DNA from: Oceanospirillaceae bacterium
GTDB taxonomy: Bacteria > Pseudomonadota > Gammaproteobacteria > Pseudomonadales > Balneatricaceae
NCBI GenBank assembly: GCA_013215505.1
Contig: JABSQZ010000001.1
Coordinates: forward strand, 372,001-436,000
DNA length: 64,000 bases
Direction of reading: 5' to 3'
Part shown: one piece after another, positions 27,250-35,397 of the stretch
Numbering within the stretch: position 1 is the stretch's first letter
Layout of the letters: the number at the start of each line of letters is the position of its first letter
Translations under genes and position numbers: made by a program
Notes under the pieces: model-generated
Seen by the model: only the letters and a program-made list of their open reading frames with translations
What the model was told of the DNA's origin: nothing
Databases searched by the model: none

Positions 27250-27462
27250 TTAGGGTATTAGACAACATAGTAAGCTGACATTTTCAGCAGAGTAGTTGAT
27301 CTGCTGATTACCTTCGAATTTAGACGTTGAACCACCCATAGCCAAAACCATTTCGCGAGTGTAATCAGCATGAATGCATACTACCTTTAACTCAGCTGAC
27401 TTATCATCTTTTGGGTATTGAAGATGTCCAATATTTGACCCTTTAAACTCAACTCTTGACTT
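27250..27462 (-). pseudogene. Open frame of about 68 codons without a start, unknown protein fragment
   Basis: Reading leftward from an upstream TAA, the frame gives RVEFKGSNIGHLQYPKDDKS, then AELKVVCIHADYTREMVLAM and GGSTSKFEGNQQINYSAENV before a stop at 27250. Composition looks protein-like, but there is no ATG, GTG or TTG near the beginning. It overlaps the last codons of the GNAT gene in another frame. It could be a 5'-truncated gene, a frameshifted tail or a small gene with a rare start. No family recognised. Confidence 0.35.
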
Positions 27463-27940
27463 TTAATGTCCAGTATTCAAGCTCTTCACCGTCCTCATCA
27501 GTGATCATTTCAATAAAGATGAATTGATTTTTTTGTACCACCTTAAGAGAACCGATATTCTGTGACGCAATTAATACACTCACCGTATTGAGTGAATTTG
27601 AACTAAACGCCACTGTGCAGAGTAGCTCGACAGCTAAGGTAGCAAGACCTTGCCCTCTTACGATTGGCGAGACGTTGTAGCCAATCTCAACCGAACTTTT
27701 GACCGGCTGATCTTTAAAACCGCAACAACCGACAACTCGATTGCCCACAAGCATCAAATAGGGAAGCGCCCAAATTGGCTTAACGCCTTGATCCGACAAT
27801 TCAGATGAGCGATCCAACACATGAACTGGCGGGACCGCCTCAGATAGAAAGTCCAAACCTTCGATTACGTGAGCGCCTGTTTTAAGCTGGTTAAGCTCTA
27901 GCAGATTTAAATGTTTAAGAATCATTTTTTCACTTTTCAT
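27449..27940 (-). CDS. GNAT family N-acetyltransferase
   Basis: A 163-residue acetyltransferase. The acetyl-CoA-binding region is VEIGYNVSPIVRGQGLATLAVELLCTVAF (motif A, R-G-Q-G-x-A), followed by VSVLIASQNIGSLKVVQKNQFI (motif B, N-x-x-S). The N-terminal part is the variable substrate region. ATG 27940 was chosen; a TTG four codons upstream and an ATG at 27925 are alternatives. Substrate unknown; no operon partner. Confidence 0.8.
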   Translation of the reverse strand: MKSEKMILKHLNLLELNQLKTGAHVIEGLDFLSEAVPPVHVLDRSSELSDQGVKPIWALPYLMLVGNRVVGCCGFKDQPVKSSVEIGYNVSPIVRGQGLATLAVELLCTVAFSSNSLNTVSVLIASQNIGSLKVVQKNQFIFIEMITDEDGEELEYWTLKVKS

Positions 27941-28130
27941 GCTTAACGCCAAGAGCCAGTATGTGCAGAGACTGGCCGGGGTTGTTTACGGTTTTTGTTT
28001 GACTAAAGCATCTGTCCTGGAAAGCTCTGGTTACGTTGATTTGTTATAAATTTACACTCAAGACAATCCTATCCAGAGCGCATATAGGCGACACCAATGC
28101 GCGCTAAAACACAGAAAAATCCCGTCCAAT

Positions 28131-28157
28131 ATATTTTATATTTTATATTTTATATTT
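28131..28157. repeat. AT-rich heptamer tract ATATTTT x3.9
   Basis: Three perfect ATATTTT units and a fourth cut short. Same 7-bp period as the ACT-type arrays but unrelated in sequence; 148 bp from the next array. Confidence 0.8.
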
Positions 28158-28304
28158 CTTCAGATTAATCAATATTAACATTAAATTTCAAGTAGTAAGG
28201 TCTGTTTTCAATGTAGTTCAGGAGAAATACGCAACCATCCCACTTCACTATCAGCCCTTAATAAACCCTGACAACCCCCTTCAGCGGCAGTCTTTAAACT
28301 AGCG

Positions 28305-28325
28305 ACTGACGACTGACGACTGACG
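28305..28325 (+). repeat. Heptamer array ACTGACG x3
   Basis: Three perfect units, flanked by TAGCG on the left and ACTCACTACTTTTTACTTATAAC on the right, words also found beside other arrays. This array is not at a gene end: the genes on both sides point away from it. Confidence 0.85.
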
Positions 28326-28464
28326 ACTCACTACTTTTTACTTATAACTTATCACTTTCTTTTAAACACTTCGCCCCAGACCGAAGCATTCACTTTTTGC
28401 AGCCAATACACTGCACCTCTGTCGCAACCTCTTCTGCTTTAAACAAATTACACAGGTAATTTCT

Positions 28465-29139
28465 ATGTCCAGTTCTATGATCATTCTAAGTTTTATCCCC
28501 ACTTGGCTAATCTTCACCGCCGCTTGCATCTCTCCAGGTCCCAACACTTTTCTGGTGATGTCTGTGGCATTATCCCAAAGTAGAAAATCTGCCCTTTGGG
28601 TTACATTAGGTATAGCGCTGGGTGGTTTCGTCTGGGCGTTTATCTCCCTGGTCGGGGTCAGCCAGCTACTTAATAGCTACCCAGGCTTACTGCAAGTTAT
28701 TGCCATCCTCGGCGGTAGTTACCTCTGTTACATAGGTTTTAAAACGCTGCGCTCTGTTTTAGCAGCAAAGTCGAGTGCAACCACTGACACACTGAGTGCA
28801 GTAACAGTTCGGGATTTAAAATCACTGCCTGAAATTATGCGCATAAAAAATATCGCTAAAGGCATCATCACTACTTTATCTAACCCTAAAGTCGCCATGC
28901 TGTGGATGTCTCTGTCTTCAGTGGTGCCGGTTAGTACCGCACAAATGGGCTGGCTAGCATTCTATGCACTAGTGATAGGCGCAATCGTCTTCTGTGTCTA
29001 TGGCACTATCGGCCTGATATTTTCAGAGACCAGAGCCCAGCAAAACTACTTAAAACACTCGAACCTAATTAACAGCCTGTTCGCCGCCATATTCATCGCC
29101 CTGGGCCTATTCATCTTCATTAACCACGGCCTAACCTAA
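28465..29139 (+). CDS. LysE/RhtB family amino-acid exporter
   Basis: A 224-residue membrane protein with about six helices. The family start is FIPTWLIFTAACISPGPNTFLVMSVALSQSRK (the S-P-G-P motif), followed by ALWVTLGIALGGFVWAFISLVGVS and ILGGSYLCYIGFKTLR; IAKGIITTLSNPKVAMLWMSL is the second conserved block (NPK). It would export amino acids or homoserine-lactone-like compounds across the inner membrane. Single gene with an AGG box before ATG. A second LysE-type exporter lies at 43303. Confidence 0.88.
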   Translation: MSSSMIILSFIPTWLIFTAACISPGPNTFLVMSVALSQSRKSALWVTLGIALGGFVWAFISLVGVSQLLNSYPGLLQVIAILGGSYLCYIGFKTLRSVLAAKSSATTDTLSAVTVRDLKSLPEIMRIKNIAKGIITTLSNPKVAMLWMSLSSVVPVSTAQMGWLAFYALVIGAIVFCVYGTIGLIFSETRAQQNYLKHSNLINSLFAAIFIALGLFIFINHGLT

Positions 29140-29175
29140 CCAAATAACCCGGCAGTTCACCACAACTGCCGCCCA

Positions 29176-29231
29176 ACTTCCGACTTCCGGCTTCCGACTT
29201 CCGACTTCCGACTTCCGACTTCCGACTTTCA
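29176..29231 (+). repeat. Heptamer array ACTTCCG x6 with one GCTTCCG, ending ACTTTCA
   Basis: Seven units of the same length (one variant, third position in the array) then ACTTTCATA, the same right flank as the composite array at 26573. It lies 37 bp after the LysE stop and 54 bp before the RNase Z-like start. Confidence 0.92.
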
Positions 29232-29284
29232 TATGTTAAAATCAGCTAATCCTTTAAACAGCATAAAGACCCACCAGGGAACAA

Positions 29285-30256
29285 ATGGAACTAATCTTTC
29301 TCGGTACCTCCGCCGGCTCCCCGACTAAACGCCGCAATGTTAGCGCTTGTGCACTGCGCAAGTTCGGCGCTAAGCGCTGGTATTTAATCGATTGTGGCGA
29401 GGGCACCCAACAGCAGATACTGCACACTAAGCTGTCACTGGTGCACTTAGAGGCCATTTTTATTACCCACGTCCACGGCGATCACTGCTACGGGCTGCCG
29501 GGTTTATTGGCCAGTGCCATGATGTCGGGCCGCACTAAGGCATTGAGCATAGTGGCACCGCAGGCTATACAGCGCTATTTACAGGCGATTTTCGAAACAA
29601 CTGAATTGCAGCTGAGTTTTGAGATTAACTTCCAGTGTGTAGAAAGCTTAGACAGGCTTGTTGAATTCAAACATTTTAAGGTGCAGAAAATTGCCCTTTC
29701 ACATCGGGTTGATAGCGTTGCCTACCACTTTTCTGAAACAGATATTCAATTGCGACTGGATGTAGAAAAATTAGCTAAGGATAAGATCACCACCGGCCCG
29801 CACTGGAATCTGCTGCAAAAAGGCCAGGATGTTGAAGTGGCCGGGCAACTGTTAAAAAGTACTGACTACACCTTTGTCGCACATGCACCCCGAAAAGTAA
29901 TTATTAGCGGTGACAACGACAACCCGCAGTTACTAGCGCCATTTTGTGAAGGCTTAGATTTGTTAATACACGAAGCCACCTACAGCCAGCAGATGTCCGA
30001 CAAGATAGGCCCTGCACCACAACACTGCAGTGCAAAAGCCCTGGCGAAATTTGCCCAACAGCAACAGTTAACTAAACTGATCATGACCCACTTTAGCCCG
30101 CGCTACCAGTACCCACCCAGCAAAGCGCTGCTGATCACTGAGTTGGAAGATGAGGCAAGAAGCTACTACAGCGGCCAACTTCACTTAGCCAATGACTTCG
30201 ACCACTTCCGACTCACCACCGGCAACGAGCTACAACTTATGACTACTCGCTACTAG
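29285..30256 (+). CDS. Ribonuclease Z-like metallo-beta-lactamase-fold nuclease
   Basis: A 323-residue protein. All zinc motifs are present: FITHVHGDHCYGLPGLLAS (HxHxDH), ALSHRVDSVAYHF, VIISGDNDNPQLL, DLLIHEATYSQQM and LIMTHFSPRYQ. The short RNase Z form has this length and processes tRNA 3' ends in organisms with encoded or unencoded CCA; in gammaproteobacteria the role is often accessory (RNase BN/ElaC). The last codons TTRY and TAG run into a heptamer element (CTACTCGCTACTAGCTAC). Convergent with the cupin gene. Confidence 0.88.
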   Translation: MELIFLGTSAGSPTKRRNVSACALRKFGAKRWYLIDCGEGTQQQILHTKLSLVHLEAIFITHVHGDHCYGLPGLLASAMMSGRTKALSIVAPQAIQRYLQAIFETTELQLSFEINFQCVESLDRLVEFKHFKVQKIALSHRVDSVAYHFSETDIQLRLDVEKLAKDKITTGPHWNLLQKGQDVEVAGQLLKSTDYTFVAHAPRKVIISGDNDNPQLLAPFCEGLDLLIHEATYSQQMSDKIGPAPQHCSAKALAKFAQQQQLTKLIMTHFSPRYQYPPSKALLITELEDEARSYYSGQLHLANDFDHFRLTTGNELQLMTTRY

Positions 30257-30258
30257 CT

Positions 30259-30279
30259 ACTTCCGACTTCCGACTTCCG
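30259..30279 (+). repeat. Heptamer array ACTTCCG x3 between convergent stop codons
   Basis: Three perfect units directly after the RNase Z-like stop (30254-30256). The cupin gene's TAG (30281-30283) abuts the other end. Confidence 0.9.
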
Positions 30280-30280
30280 A

Positions 30281-30937
30281 CTAGTCAGTTAACGGCAAAT
30301 GCCCTGTCTTCACCAATATAATGGTCTCCTCTTCAACAAAAGGATGATGCTGACTCATGTGCGGGCTACGAATCCAGGTGTGCTTGGGGTATTGGCCGTA
30401 TTCATCACAAAAGGTGCCACTGAGAACAAATATCTCCTCTCCGCCAAAATGCCTGTGTGGCAAAAACTTTTCTCCCGCTGGCCATTTAACTAAAGCAACA
30501 TTTTCACCGCCAAAATGGTGCAGCGGCATCACTTGCAAGCCACCTTGCCCCTGCAGCCACGGCTGGCTTAAGGTATCTATGCGCACTTCCTCAAGATCAT
30601 CTGCGGCAAACTGGTTTAGTTTCACCAGAATTTCACAGCCCTCTTTACTGAAAGGCACGTGTGAACTGCCCGGCGGGTTACGCAAATAAGTACCGGCCGG
30701 ATAATCACCGTTTTCATCACTAAACACGCCACGCAGTACAAATATCTCTTCACCTGCAGGGTGTGTATGACCTTTAAAGCTAGCATTTTTACTGTATTTA
30801 ACCACACTAGTGGTATGTCCCTGCTCTACCTCTTCACGCTCTAAAGGCTTTCTGAAGACAGAGGCAGAAGGGCTGTCCAACCAAGGTTGGCTGTCTGTCT
30901 GTATCACAAGTTTTTCACTAAAATTCATGTTGTACAT
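30281..30937 (-). CDS. Two-domain cupin protein (ChrR-like)
   Basis: A 218-residue protein made of two copies of a ChrR-type cupin. Copy 1: GHTHPAGEEIFVLRGVFSDENGDYPAGTYLRNPPGSSH. Copy 2: PHRHFGGEEIFVLSGTFCDEYGQYPKHTWIRSPHMSQHHP. Each has the HxH-E metal site and the second His. The N-terminal zinc-binding anti-sigma domain of real ChrR is missing and no cognate sigma is adjacent, so a metal-dependent enzyme or oxidative-stress sensor are both possible. AGAGG precedes ATG 30937. Confidence 0.8.
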   Translation of the reverse strand: MYNMNFSEKLVIQTDSQPWLDSPSASVFRKPLEREEVEQGHTTSVVKYSKNASFKGHTHPAGEEIFVLRGVFSDENGDYPAGTYLRNPPGSSHVPFSKEGCEILVKLNQFAADDLEEVRIDTLSQPWLQGQGGLQVMPLHHFGGENVALVKWPAGEKFLPHRHFGGEEIFVLSGTFCDEYGQYPKHTWIRSPHMSQHHPFVEEETIILVKTGHLPLTD

Positions 30938-31166
30938 AGTGCTACGCCTCTACTGCGACTTTATGGCTAATGTTTAATTTTTAGTATAGAGACTTACAAA
31001 CCTTTGCCTAGTAGGTACCCAATTGTAACTGTGCCATAAATCAGCCGAAATCAAATAAATAATCAGACTGCTCAGCTACTTATGGATCAAAATTTTTTTT
31101 ATCGGGTATAATTAAGCGCTGCGTCTTTGCATAATTGTAAGTCTGAAATTAGCTGTGGTAACCGCA

Positions 31167-31730
31167 ATGTCCATTACTATTATCGAAACCGACCGTATTA
31201 ACTTAGCGCTGCTGGCACCTGAAGATCAGCCCTTGCTAGCTAAGTACTATGCACTCAACAAAGAACATTTAGCCCCCTGGGAGCCTTTACGAGGGCCCGA
31301 GTATTTCTCTGAAGCAGAAACTATGCTGCGGATAAAATCTGCACTACTGGCCTTTAAGCAGCAAAGCGCTTTTCATTTTACCTTACTTAATAAAAGCAAT
31401 AACGAAGTGCTGGGGGTCTGCAACTTTTCTAATGTAGCACGTGGTCCCTTACAAGCTTGCCATTTAGGTTACGCTATCTCGGTAAAGCATCAGGGAAAAG
31501 GGCTGATGCAGGAAGCACTACTGGCAGCCACTCACTACACTTTTAATACTCTAAAGCTGCACCGGATTATGGCTAACTATATTCCTGAAAATGTCCGCAG
31601 CGCCAAAGTGTTGGAAAAAGTTGGTTTTAAAAAAGAAGGTTATTCACCCAGCTATCTAAAAATAGCCGGGAAGTGGCAAGATCACGTGTTGACGGCGCTG
31701 ATAAACCCCGCTGATATCGAGGGTGATTAA
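31167..31730 (+). CDS. RimJ/RimL-type GNAT acetyltransferase
   Basis: A 187-residue acetyltransferase. TDRINLALLAPEDQPLLAKYY is the RimJ-type N-terminus; GVCNFSNVARGPLQACHLGYAISVKHQGKGLMQEALLAA holds motif A (Q-G-K-G), and NYIPENVRSAKVLEKVGFKKEG motif B. These enzymes acetylate N-termini of ribosomal proteins or other amines. A GTG at 31155 is an alternative start; neither has a clear ribosome-binding site. It is convergent with hutF. Confidence 0.85.
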   Translation: MSITIIETDRINLALLAPEDQPLLAKYYALNKEHLAPWEPLRGPEYFSEAETMLRIKSALLAFKQQSAFHFTLLNKSNNEVLGVCNFSNVARGPLQACHLGYAISVKHQGKGLMQEALLAATHYTFNTLKLHRIMANYIPENVRSAKVLEKVGFKKEGYSPSYLKIAGKWQDHVLTALINPADIEGD

Positions 31731-31779
31731 TCAGTTCATAGGAAAATCGCGAGCACAACGCAGTTGTATTACTCGACGG

Positions 31780-33150
31780 TTACAATGCCGCCGAGAGCTT
31801 TTTCAGAACCGCTCTGTAATCATTAGCGCTACTCTCCGCTAAGGTATGTTGCCCATCCCGGATCACCCAGTTTCCCGCCACCATCACATCCGCCACCGGG
31901 TTTTTATGACTGGCGAAGATCAGACTATCCAGCAAGTGCTGATTGCTGTGGGCGAACAGTGACAGCTGCGATTGATCCAATACCAACAAATCCGCTTTTT
32001 TACCTATTGCCAGCTCACCGCAATCCCTGCCAATGCTTTGGGCACCGCCACTGGCCGCGCGCTGCCATAAATTCCCGCCAACGGAGGGCTGCTCAGGAGT
32101 AGCAAGTATTGCCCGCTGCTGTTTAACCAGTCGTTGCACATATTCCAGCCAGCGCAGTTCTTCGATAGGGTTCACCGATATATGGCTGTCTGAGCCAATC
32201 GCTATCGCCCCGCCCTCCTGCAGATATTGCGTGGTTGGAAATATTCCATCCCCTAGATTCGCTTCAGTCGTCGGGCAAATACCCGCCACGGCTCCCGAGT
32301 GGGCCAGTGTCTTGCGCTCAGTCTCGCTCAGGTGCGTCGCGTGGATCAAACACCAGTGCTTATCCACACTTTGGTTTTCAAATAGCCACTGCACCGGGCG
32401 TTTATTTTGCCAGGCCAGGCAGTCATCAACTTCCTTTTGCTGCTCGGCGATATGGATGTGAATAGGCGCCTGCGGGTCAAGCTTCCTAAGGTGCTCTATA
32501 GTCTCATTCAGTAGAGGCAGACTGGTTGCGCGCAGCGAGTGCGGCGCCATGCCCACCCGGCACTGCGAGTATTTTTTGCTCAGCTCCATACAGTCACTGA
32601 CCAGGCGATTAAATTGCTCTGCATCGTTAAGAAAACGCCGCTGCCCCTGATTAGCGGCTAATGATCCAAAACCGCTGTAGCGATACAGTACTGGCAGATG
32701 TGTCAGCGCGATACCCGAGGCATTGGCCGCCATAAAAATGCGCTCAGACATCTCTGCCCGATTAGCGTAAGTGGTGCCGTCACTTTGGTGGTGCAAATAG
32801 TGAAACTCTGCCACTGAGGTATAGCCAGCTTTGAGCATTTCAATGTATAGCTGCGTCGCTATCACTTGTGTTTGCTCGGGGGTAACCTGCTGCAAAAACC
32901 CGTACATCACTTTGCGCCAGGTCCAAAAACTGTCTTTTCCCTCACTTCCCTGCTCGCTCATTCCGGCGAAAGCGCGCTGAAATGCGTGTGAGTGGCAATT
33001 GACCATGCCCGGAATAATCGGTCCACCAGCCACTTGTGCCTCGCTATCGCGACCTGGATTGATAGCGACTATCAGCCCATCTTCTATCACTAAAGTTTTA
33101 TCTTCCAACCAGCCACTGGGGCTGTAGAAGCGCTTGGCATATAACTTCAT
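31780..33150 (-). CDS. hutF: Formimidoylglutamate deiminase
   Basis: A 456-residue amidohydrolase converting formiminoglutamate to N-formylglutamate and ammonia, step four of the five-step histidine route. Seen: GPIIPGMVNCHSHAFQRAFAGMSE (metal HxH), YLHHQSDGTTYANRAEMSERI, PIHIHIAEQQKEVDDCLAW, WCLIHATHLSETE and IAIGSDSHISVNPIEELRWLEY. Its first codon overlaps the end of hutG by 4 bp (ATGA), so the two are translationally coupled. Confidence 0.95.
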   Translation of the reverse strand: MKLYAKRFYSPSGWLEDKTLVIEDGLIVAINPGRDSEAQVAGGPIIPGMVNCHSHAFQRAFAGMSEQGSEGKDSFWTWRKVMYGFLQQVTPEQTQVIATQLYIEMLKAGYTSVAEFHYLHHQSDGTTYANRAEMSERIFMAANASGIALTHLPVLYRYSGFGSLAANQGQRRFLNDAEQFNRLVSDCMELSKKYSQCRVGMAPHSLRATSLPLLNETIEHLRKLDPQAPIHIHIAEQQKEVDDCLAWQNKRPVQWLFENQSVDKHWCLIHATHLSETERKTLAHSGAVAGICPTTEANLGDGIFPTTQYLQEGGAIAIGSDSHISVNPIEELRWLEYVQRLVKQQRAILATPEQPSVGGNLWQRAASGGAQSIGRDCGELAIGKKADLLVLDQSQLSLFAHSNQHLLDSLIFASHKNPVADVMVAGNWVIRDGQHTLAESSANDYRAVLKKLSAAL

Positions 33151-33953
33151 GTGCGCTCCACGGTTTGTTTAGCTGCAAAATCCAGTAAGTGCTGCACTAA
33201 GCGGCGCAGTACAAGTTTAACTTGCTGAGCATTGCCTGGATGATACTGCTGCTGTTCTGCGTCCATGTAGGTGCGCTGCGAAAGCTCAAGTTGCACAGCG
33301 TGAATATTCTGCTGCGGTTGTCCGTAGGCGCGGGTAATATATCCGCCCTTAAAACGGCCATTAGTAATTTGACTGTAGGGCGCGGCGTTAAAGTTTTGCA
33401 AATGTGCCTGCAACTGCTCAGAGCAACTGGCGCCATCGGCGGTGCCTAAATTAAAGTCGGGCAGGCTGCCAGCAAAAAACCGTGACACTTCAGAGCGAAT
33501 TGAATGCGCATCTAATAAAATGGCGATGCCAAAACGCTGCTGCATCTGTGCCAAAGTAGCCGATAACTGCTGATGATAGGGCTGCCAGTAGTGGCTAATG
33601 CGCCGCTGTATTTCACTTTCATCCGGCTGCTGCCCCTCTAAATAAATAGCAGAGTAATCAAAGCAAGTGGTGGGACACAGCTCAGTGCTTTGTGCACCAG
33701 GGTATAAATTTACCCCTTGCGGATCACGATTAAGATCGATAACAAATCTGCTGTAGCGAGGTTTGATAGTGTAAGCACCCATCTCGGCGGCGAAATCATA
33801 TAGCAGATCAATGCACCAATCTGTGTCTGGGACCCTCAGTCCGATCTCGGTCATCGATGCTTGGATTTCTTCCCCGATGGCCTCGCCGTTATGCGGCATA
33901 CTAATCAATAGAGGCAACCGCCCCTCAATCACCTGACAAACTTGTGTCGACAT
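33147..33953 (-). CDS. hutG: N-formylglutamate deformylase
   Basis: A 268-residue enzyme of the N-formylglutamate amidohydrolase family, giving glutamate and formate. Seen: LISMPHNGEAIGEEI, DTDWCIDLLYDFA, YSRFVIDLNRDPQGVNLYPG, AILLDAHSIRSEV and AVQLELSQRTYMD. With HutH, HutU, HutI and HutF this completes the pathway within the window. A perfect HutC-type palindrome sits 17 bp before the start. Confidence 0.95.
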   Translation of the reverse strand: MSTQVCQVIEGRLPLLISMPHNGEAIGEEIQASMTEIGLRVPDTDWCIDLLYDFAAEMGAYTIKPRYSRFVIDLNRDPQGVNLYPGAQSTELCPTTCFDYSAIYLEGQQPDESEIQRRISHYWQPYHQQLSATLAQMQQRFGIAILLDAHSIRSEVSRFFAGSLPDFNLGTADGASCSEQLQAHLQNFNAAPYSQITNGRFKGGYITRAYGQPQQNIHAVQLELSQRTYMDAEQQQYHPGNAQQVKLVLRRLVQHLLDFAAKQTVERT

Positions 33954-33969
33954 TCATCCACCTGCTTGG

Positions 33970-33981
33970 TTGTATATACAA
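33970..33981. promoter_or_regulatory. HutC operator before hutGF
   Basis: TTGTATATACAA, a 12-bp perfect palindrome identical to the core of the hutI/hutC operator (14777-14788), 17 bp upstream of hutG. Confidence 0.75.
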
Positions 33982-34041
33982 TCAAAATGAAATGCAATTC
34001 TACAACAATATGCACTGTGTTTGTGCATTATTTTAATAAGT

Positions 34042-34668
34042 TTAGTTGAGCTTGTTAAGCTGGATGACAATCGCCAGTGCTGTTTGCGCTACTCTTTTAT
34101 CGTCGGCCTCCAGGGCTACAACTCCCCTATCGGGATGCGCTATTTTTAATAGCTGACCGGGTCGAATTTTTTGAGCACTCCCTGATACTTGTACTGTTAA
34201 AGGCACTTGCAGAGCGTAGATAAACAGGATCTCTGCAGATGAGATTTCAGCAGATAATGGCCCATCGTTACTGACCAATGTCACTTGATGCTGCAGGTAC
34301 GCTTCGGCTGTCATCAGATTGAACATAGTCGCAGTACTCCCATTAGCCAGTGAGCAGCTAACCGCTTCATCACCACTAAAAGAAGCTAAACTCAGCTTGT
34401 GCAGTCGTCGTTGTTTTCCCGATGCAAAATCTAATTGCACCTCGCCACCCTGCAACATTACTTGAGTACGTTGGTACCCGAAAAAGCTGGAATAGCTGCC
34501 GTTTTCGCTCAAAGTGGCAATGCTTAAACGCCAGCTATGCATATCTGCAGGCGCGTAATCAGCGCCTTTGGCTAGCTCTAAGGTGCTACCGCGTCCGTTC
34601 TTCCAACGCTGTTCAACAAAGTCGGCTGCTGTATATAATCGCATCTTTTTCTTGATATCGTTTTCCAT
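34042..34668 (-). CDS. hutD: HutD family protein
   Basis: A 208-residue bicupin-like protein. Its N-terminal YTAADFVEQRWKNGRGSTLELAKG is the HutD family signature; further conserved words are WRLSIATLSENGSYSSFFGYQRTQVMLQGG and FSGDEAVSCSLANG. HutD proteins are found with hut genes and are thought to limit or tune pathway output, possibly by binding an intermediate; no enzymatic role is proven. It lies 88 bp upstream of hutG on the same strand. M9 (34644) is an alternative start. Confidence 0.88.
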   Translation of the reverse strand: MENDIKKKMRLYTAADFVEQRWKNGRGSTLELAKGADYAPADMHSWRLSIATLSENGSYSSFFGYQRTQVMLQGGEVQLDFASGKQRRLHKLSLASFSGDEAVSCSLANGSTATMFNLMTAEAYLQHQVTLVSNDGPLSAEISSAEILFIYALQVPLTVQVSGSAQKIRPGQLLKIAHPDRGVVALEADDKRVAQTALAIVIQLNKLN

Positions 34669-34791
34669 TACAGTCTATGTAATCCCTGATAATTTTATTA
34701 AAATAGTGATTGTTGATTTGACAAAGCTGCATCCTTTTATCCGCCCAATCGTCTATTTAGAAGTCGATATTTTAATCCAATAGGAAGTTTT

Positions 34792-35325
34792 ATGAAACAC
34801 CAACCATCTGAGCTGTTCGAGCAGTATCAGCGCAAACTGCTGAGCTTTATTCGCCAAAAAGTCGCCACACCACAAGATGCAGAAGATATCTTAAGTCAGG
34901 TATTTGTCAAACTGTTAGAGCAAAAAGACAGCCCGGACAACCCGGTAGCCTGGCTCTATCAAGTCGCCAAAAACGCCATTATTGATCACTATAGACGCCG
35001 TCGACCAACTGCAGAACTACCCGCTGAACTTATTAACAAAGAACAAGATCGTGATCAATTCCAACAATTCAGTGCCTGTTTGAAACCTATGCTGCAAGCG
35101 CTGGATCCCCCCTATAGTGAAGCATTGTTACTGGCTGATATTCAGGGGCTCAAACAGGCGCAAGTGGCCCAGCACTTAGGCATCAGTTTGAGCGCCATGA
35201 AATCCCGACTGTTACGCGGTCGCCTACAACTGCAGCAATTATTACAACAGTGCTGCCCGGCACAGCGAGATGCGCTCAATCGGCTGCAGTTTTCTGATAC
35301 GAACCTCTCTTGCAAAAGCTGTTGA
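34792..35325 (+). CDS. ECF sigma factor, SigZ-like, with Cys-rich C-terminus
   Basis: A 177-residue sigma factor. Sigma-2: LSFIRQKVATPQDAEDILSQVFVKLLEQ, then VAWLYQVAKNAIIDHYRRRR. Sigma-4: LDPPYSEALLLADIQGLKQAQVAQHLGISLSAMKSRLLRGRLQL. After the sigma-4 domain the chain carries QQCCP and ends CKSC, four cysteines in 30 residues, resembling Cys-rich tails that sense metal or redox in some ECF factors. No anti-sigma factor gene is adjacent. It starts 7 bp after an AGGAAG box and is followed after 72 bp by the DUF6428-like gene, its likely operon partner. Confidence 0.85.
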   Translation: MKHQPSELFEQYQRKLLSFIRQKVATPQDAEDILSQVFVKLLEQKDSPDNPVAWLYQVAKNAIIDHYRRRRPTAELPAELINKEQDRDQFQQFSACLKPMLQALDPPYSEALLLADIQGLKQAQVAQHLGISLSAMKSRLLRGRLQLQQLLQQCCPAQRDALNRLQFSDTNLSCKSC

Positions 35326-35397
35326 ACCTCCTAATTGCGCATCCTTTGCCACCCAGCTGCGTCTCTTGGACACAACATTAAATTCCTGGAGATAAAC

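Larger units (their letters stand above)
27941..28464. other. Gene-free stretch holding two heptamer tracts
   Basis: No supported gene in about 520 bp between divergent genes. Holds the AT-rich 7-mer tract (28131) and the ACTGACG array (28305). Confidence 0.5.

Noticed and set aside
29285-30256. Naming the metallo-beta-lactamase protein as a certain tRNA 3' endonuclease (rnz)
   Set aside because: All zinc motifs fit, but related nucleases and phosphodiesterases share them; the symbol was left out.
30281-30937. ChrR anti-sigma factor for the ECF sigma gene at 34792
   Set aside because: The zinc-binding anti-sigma N-terminal domain is absent and the genes are 4 kb apart on opposite strands.
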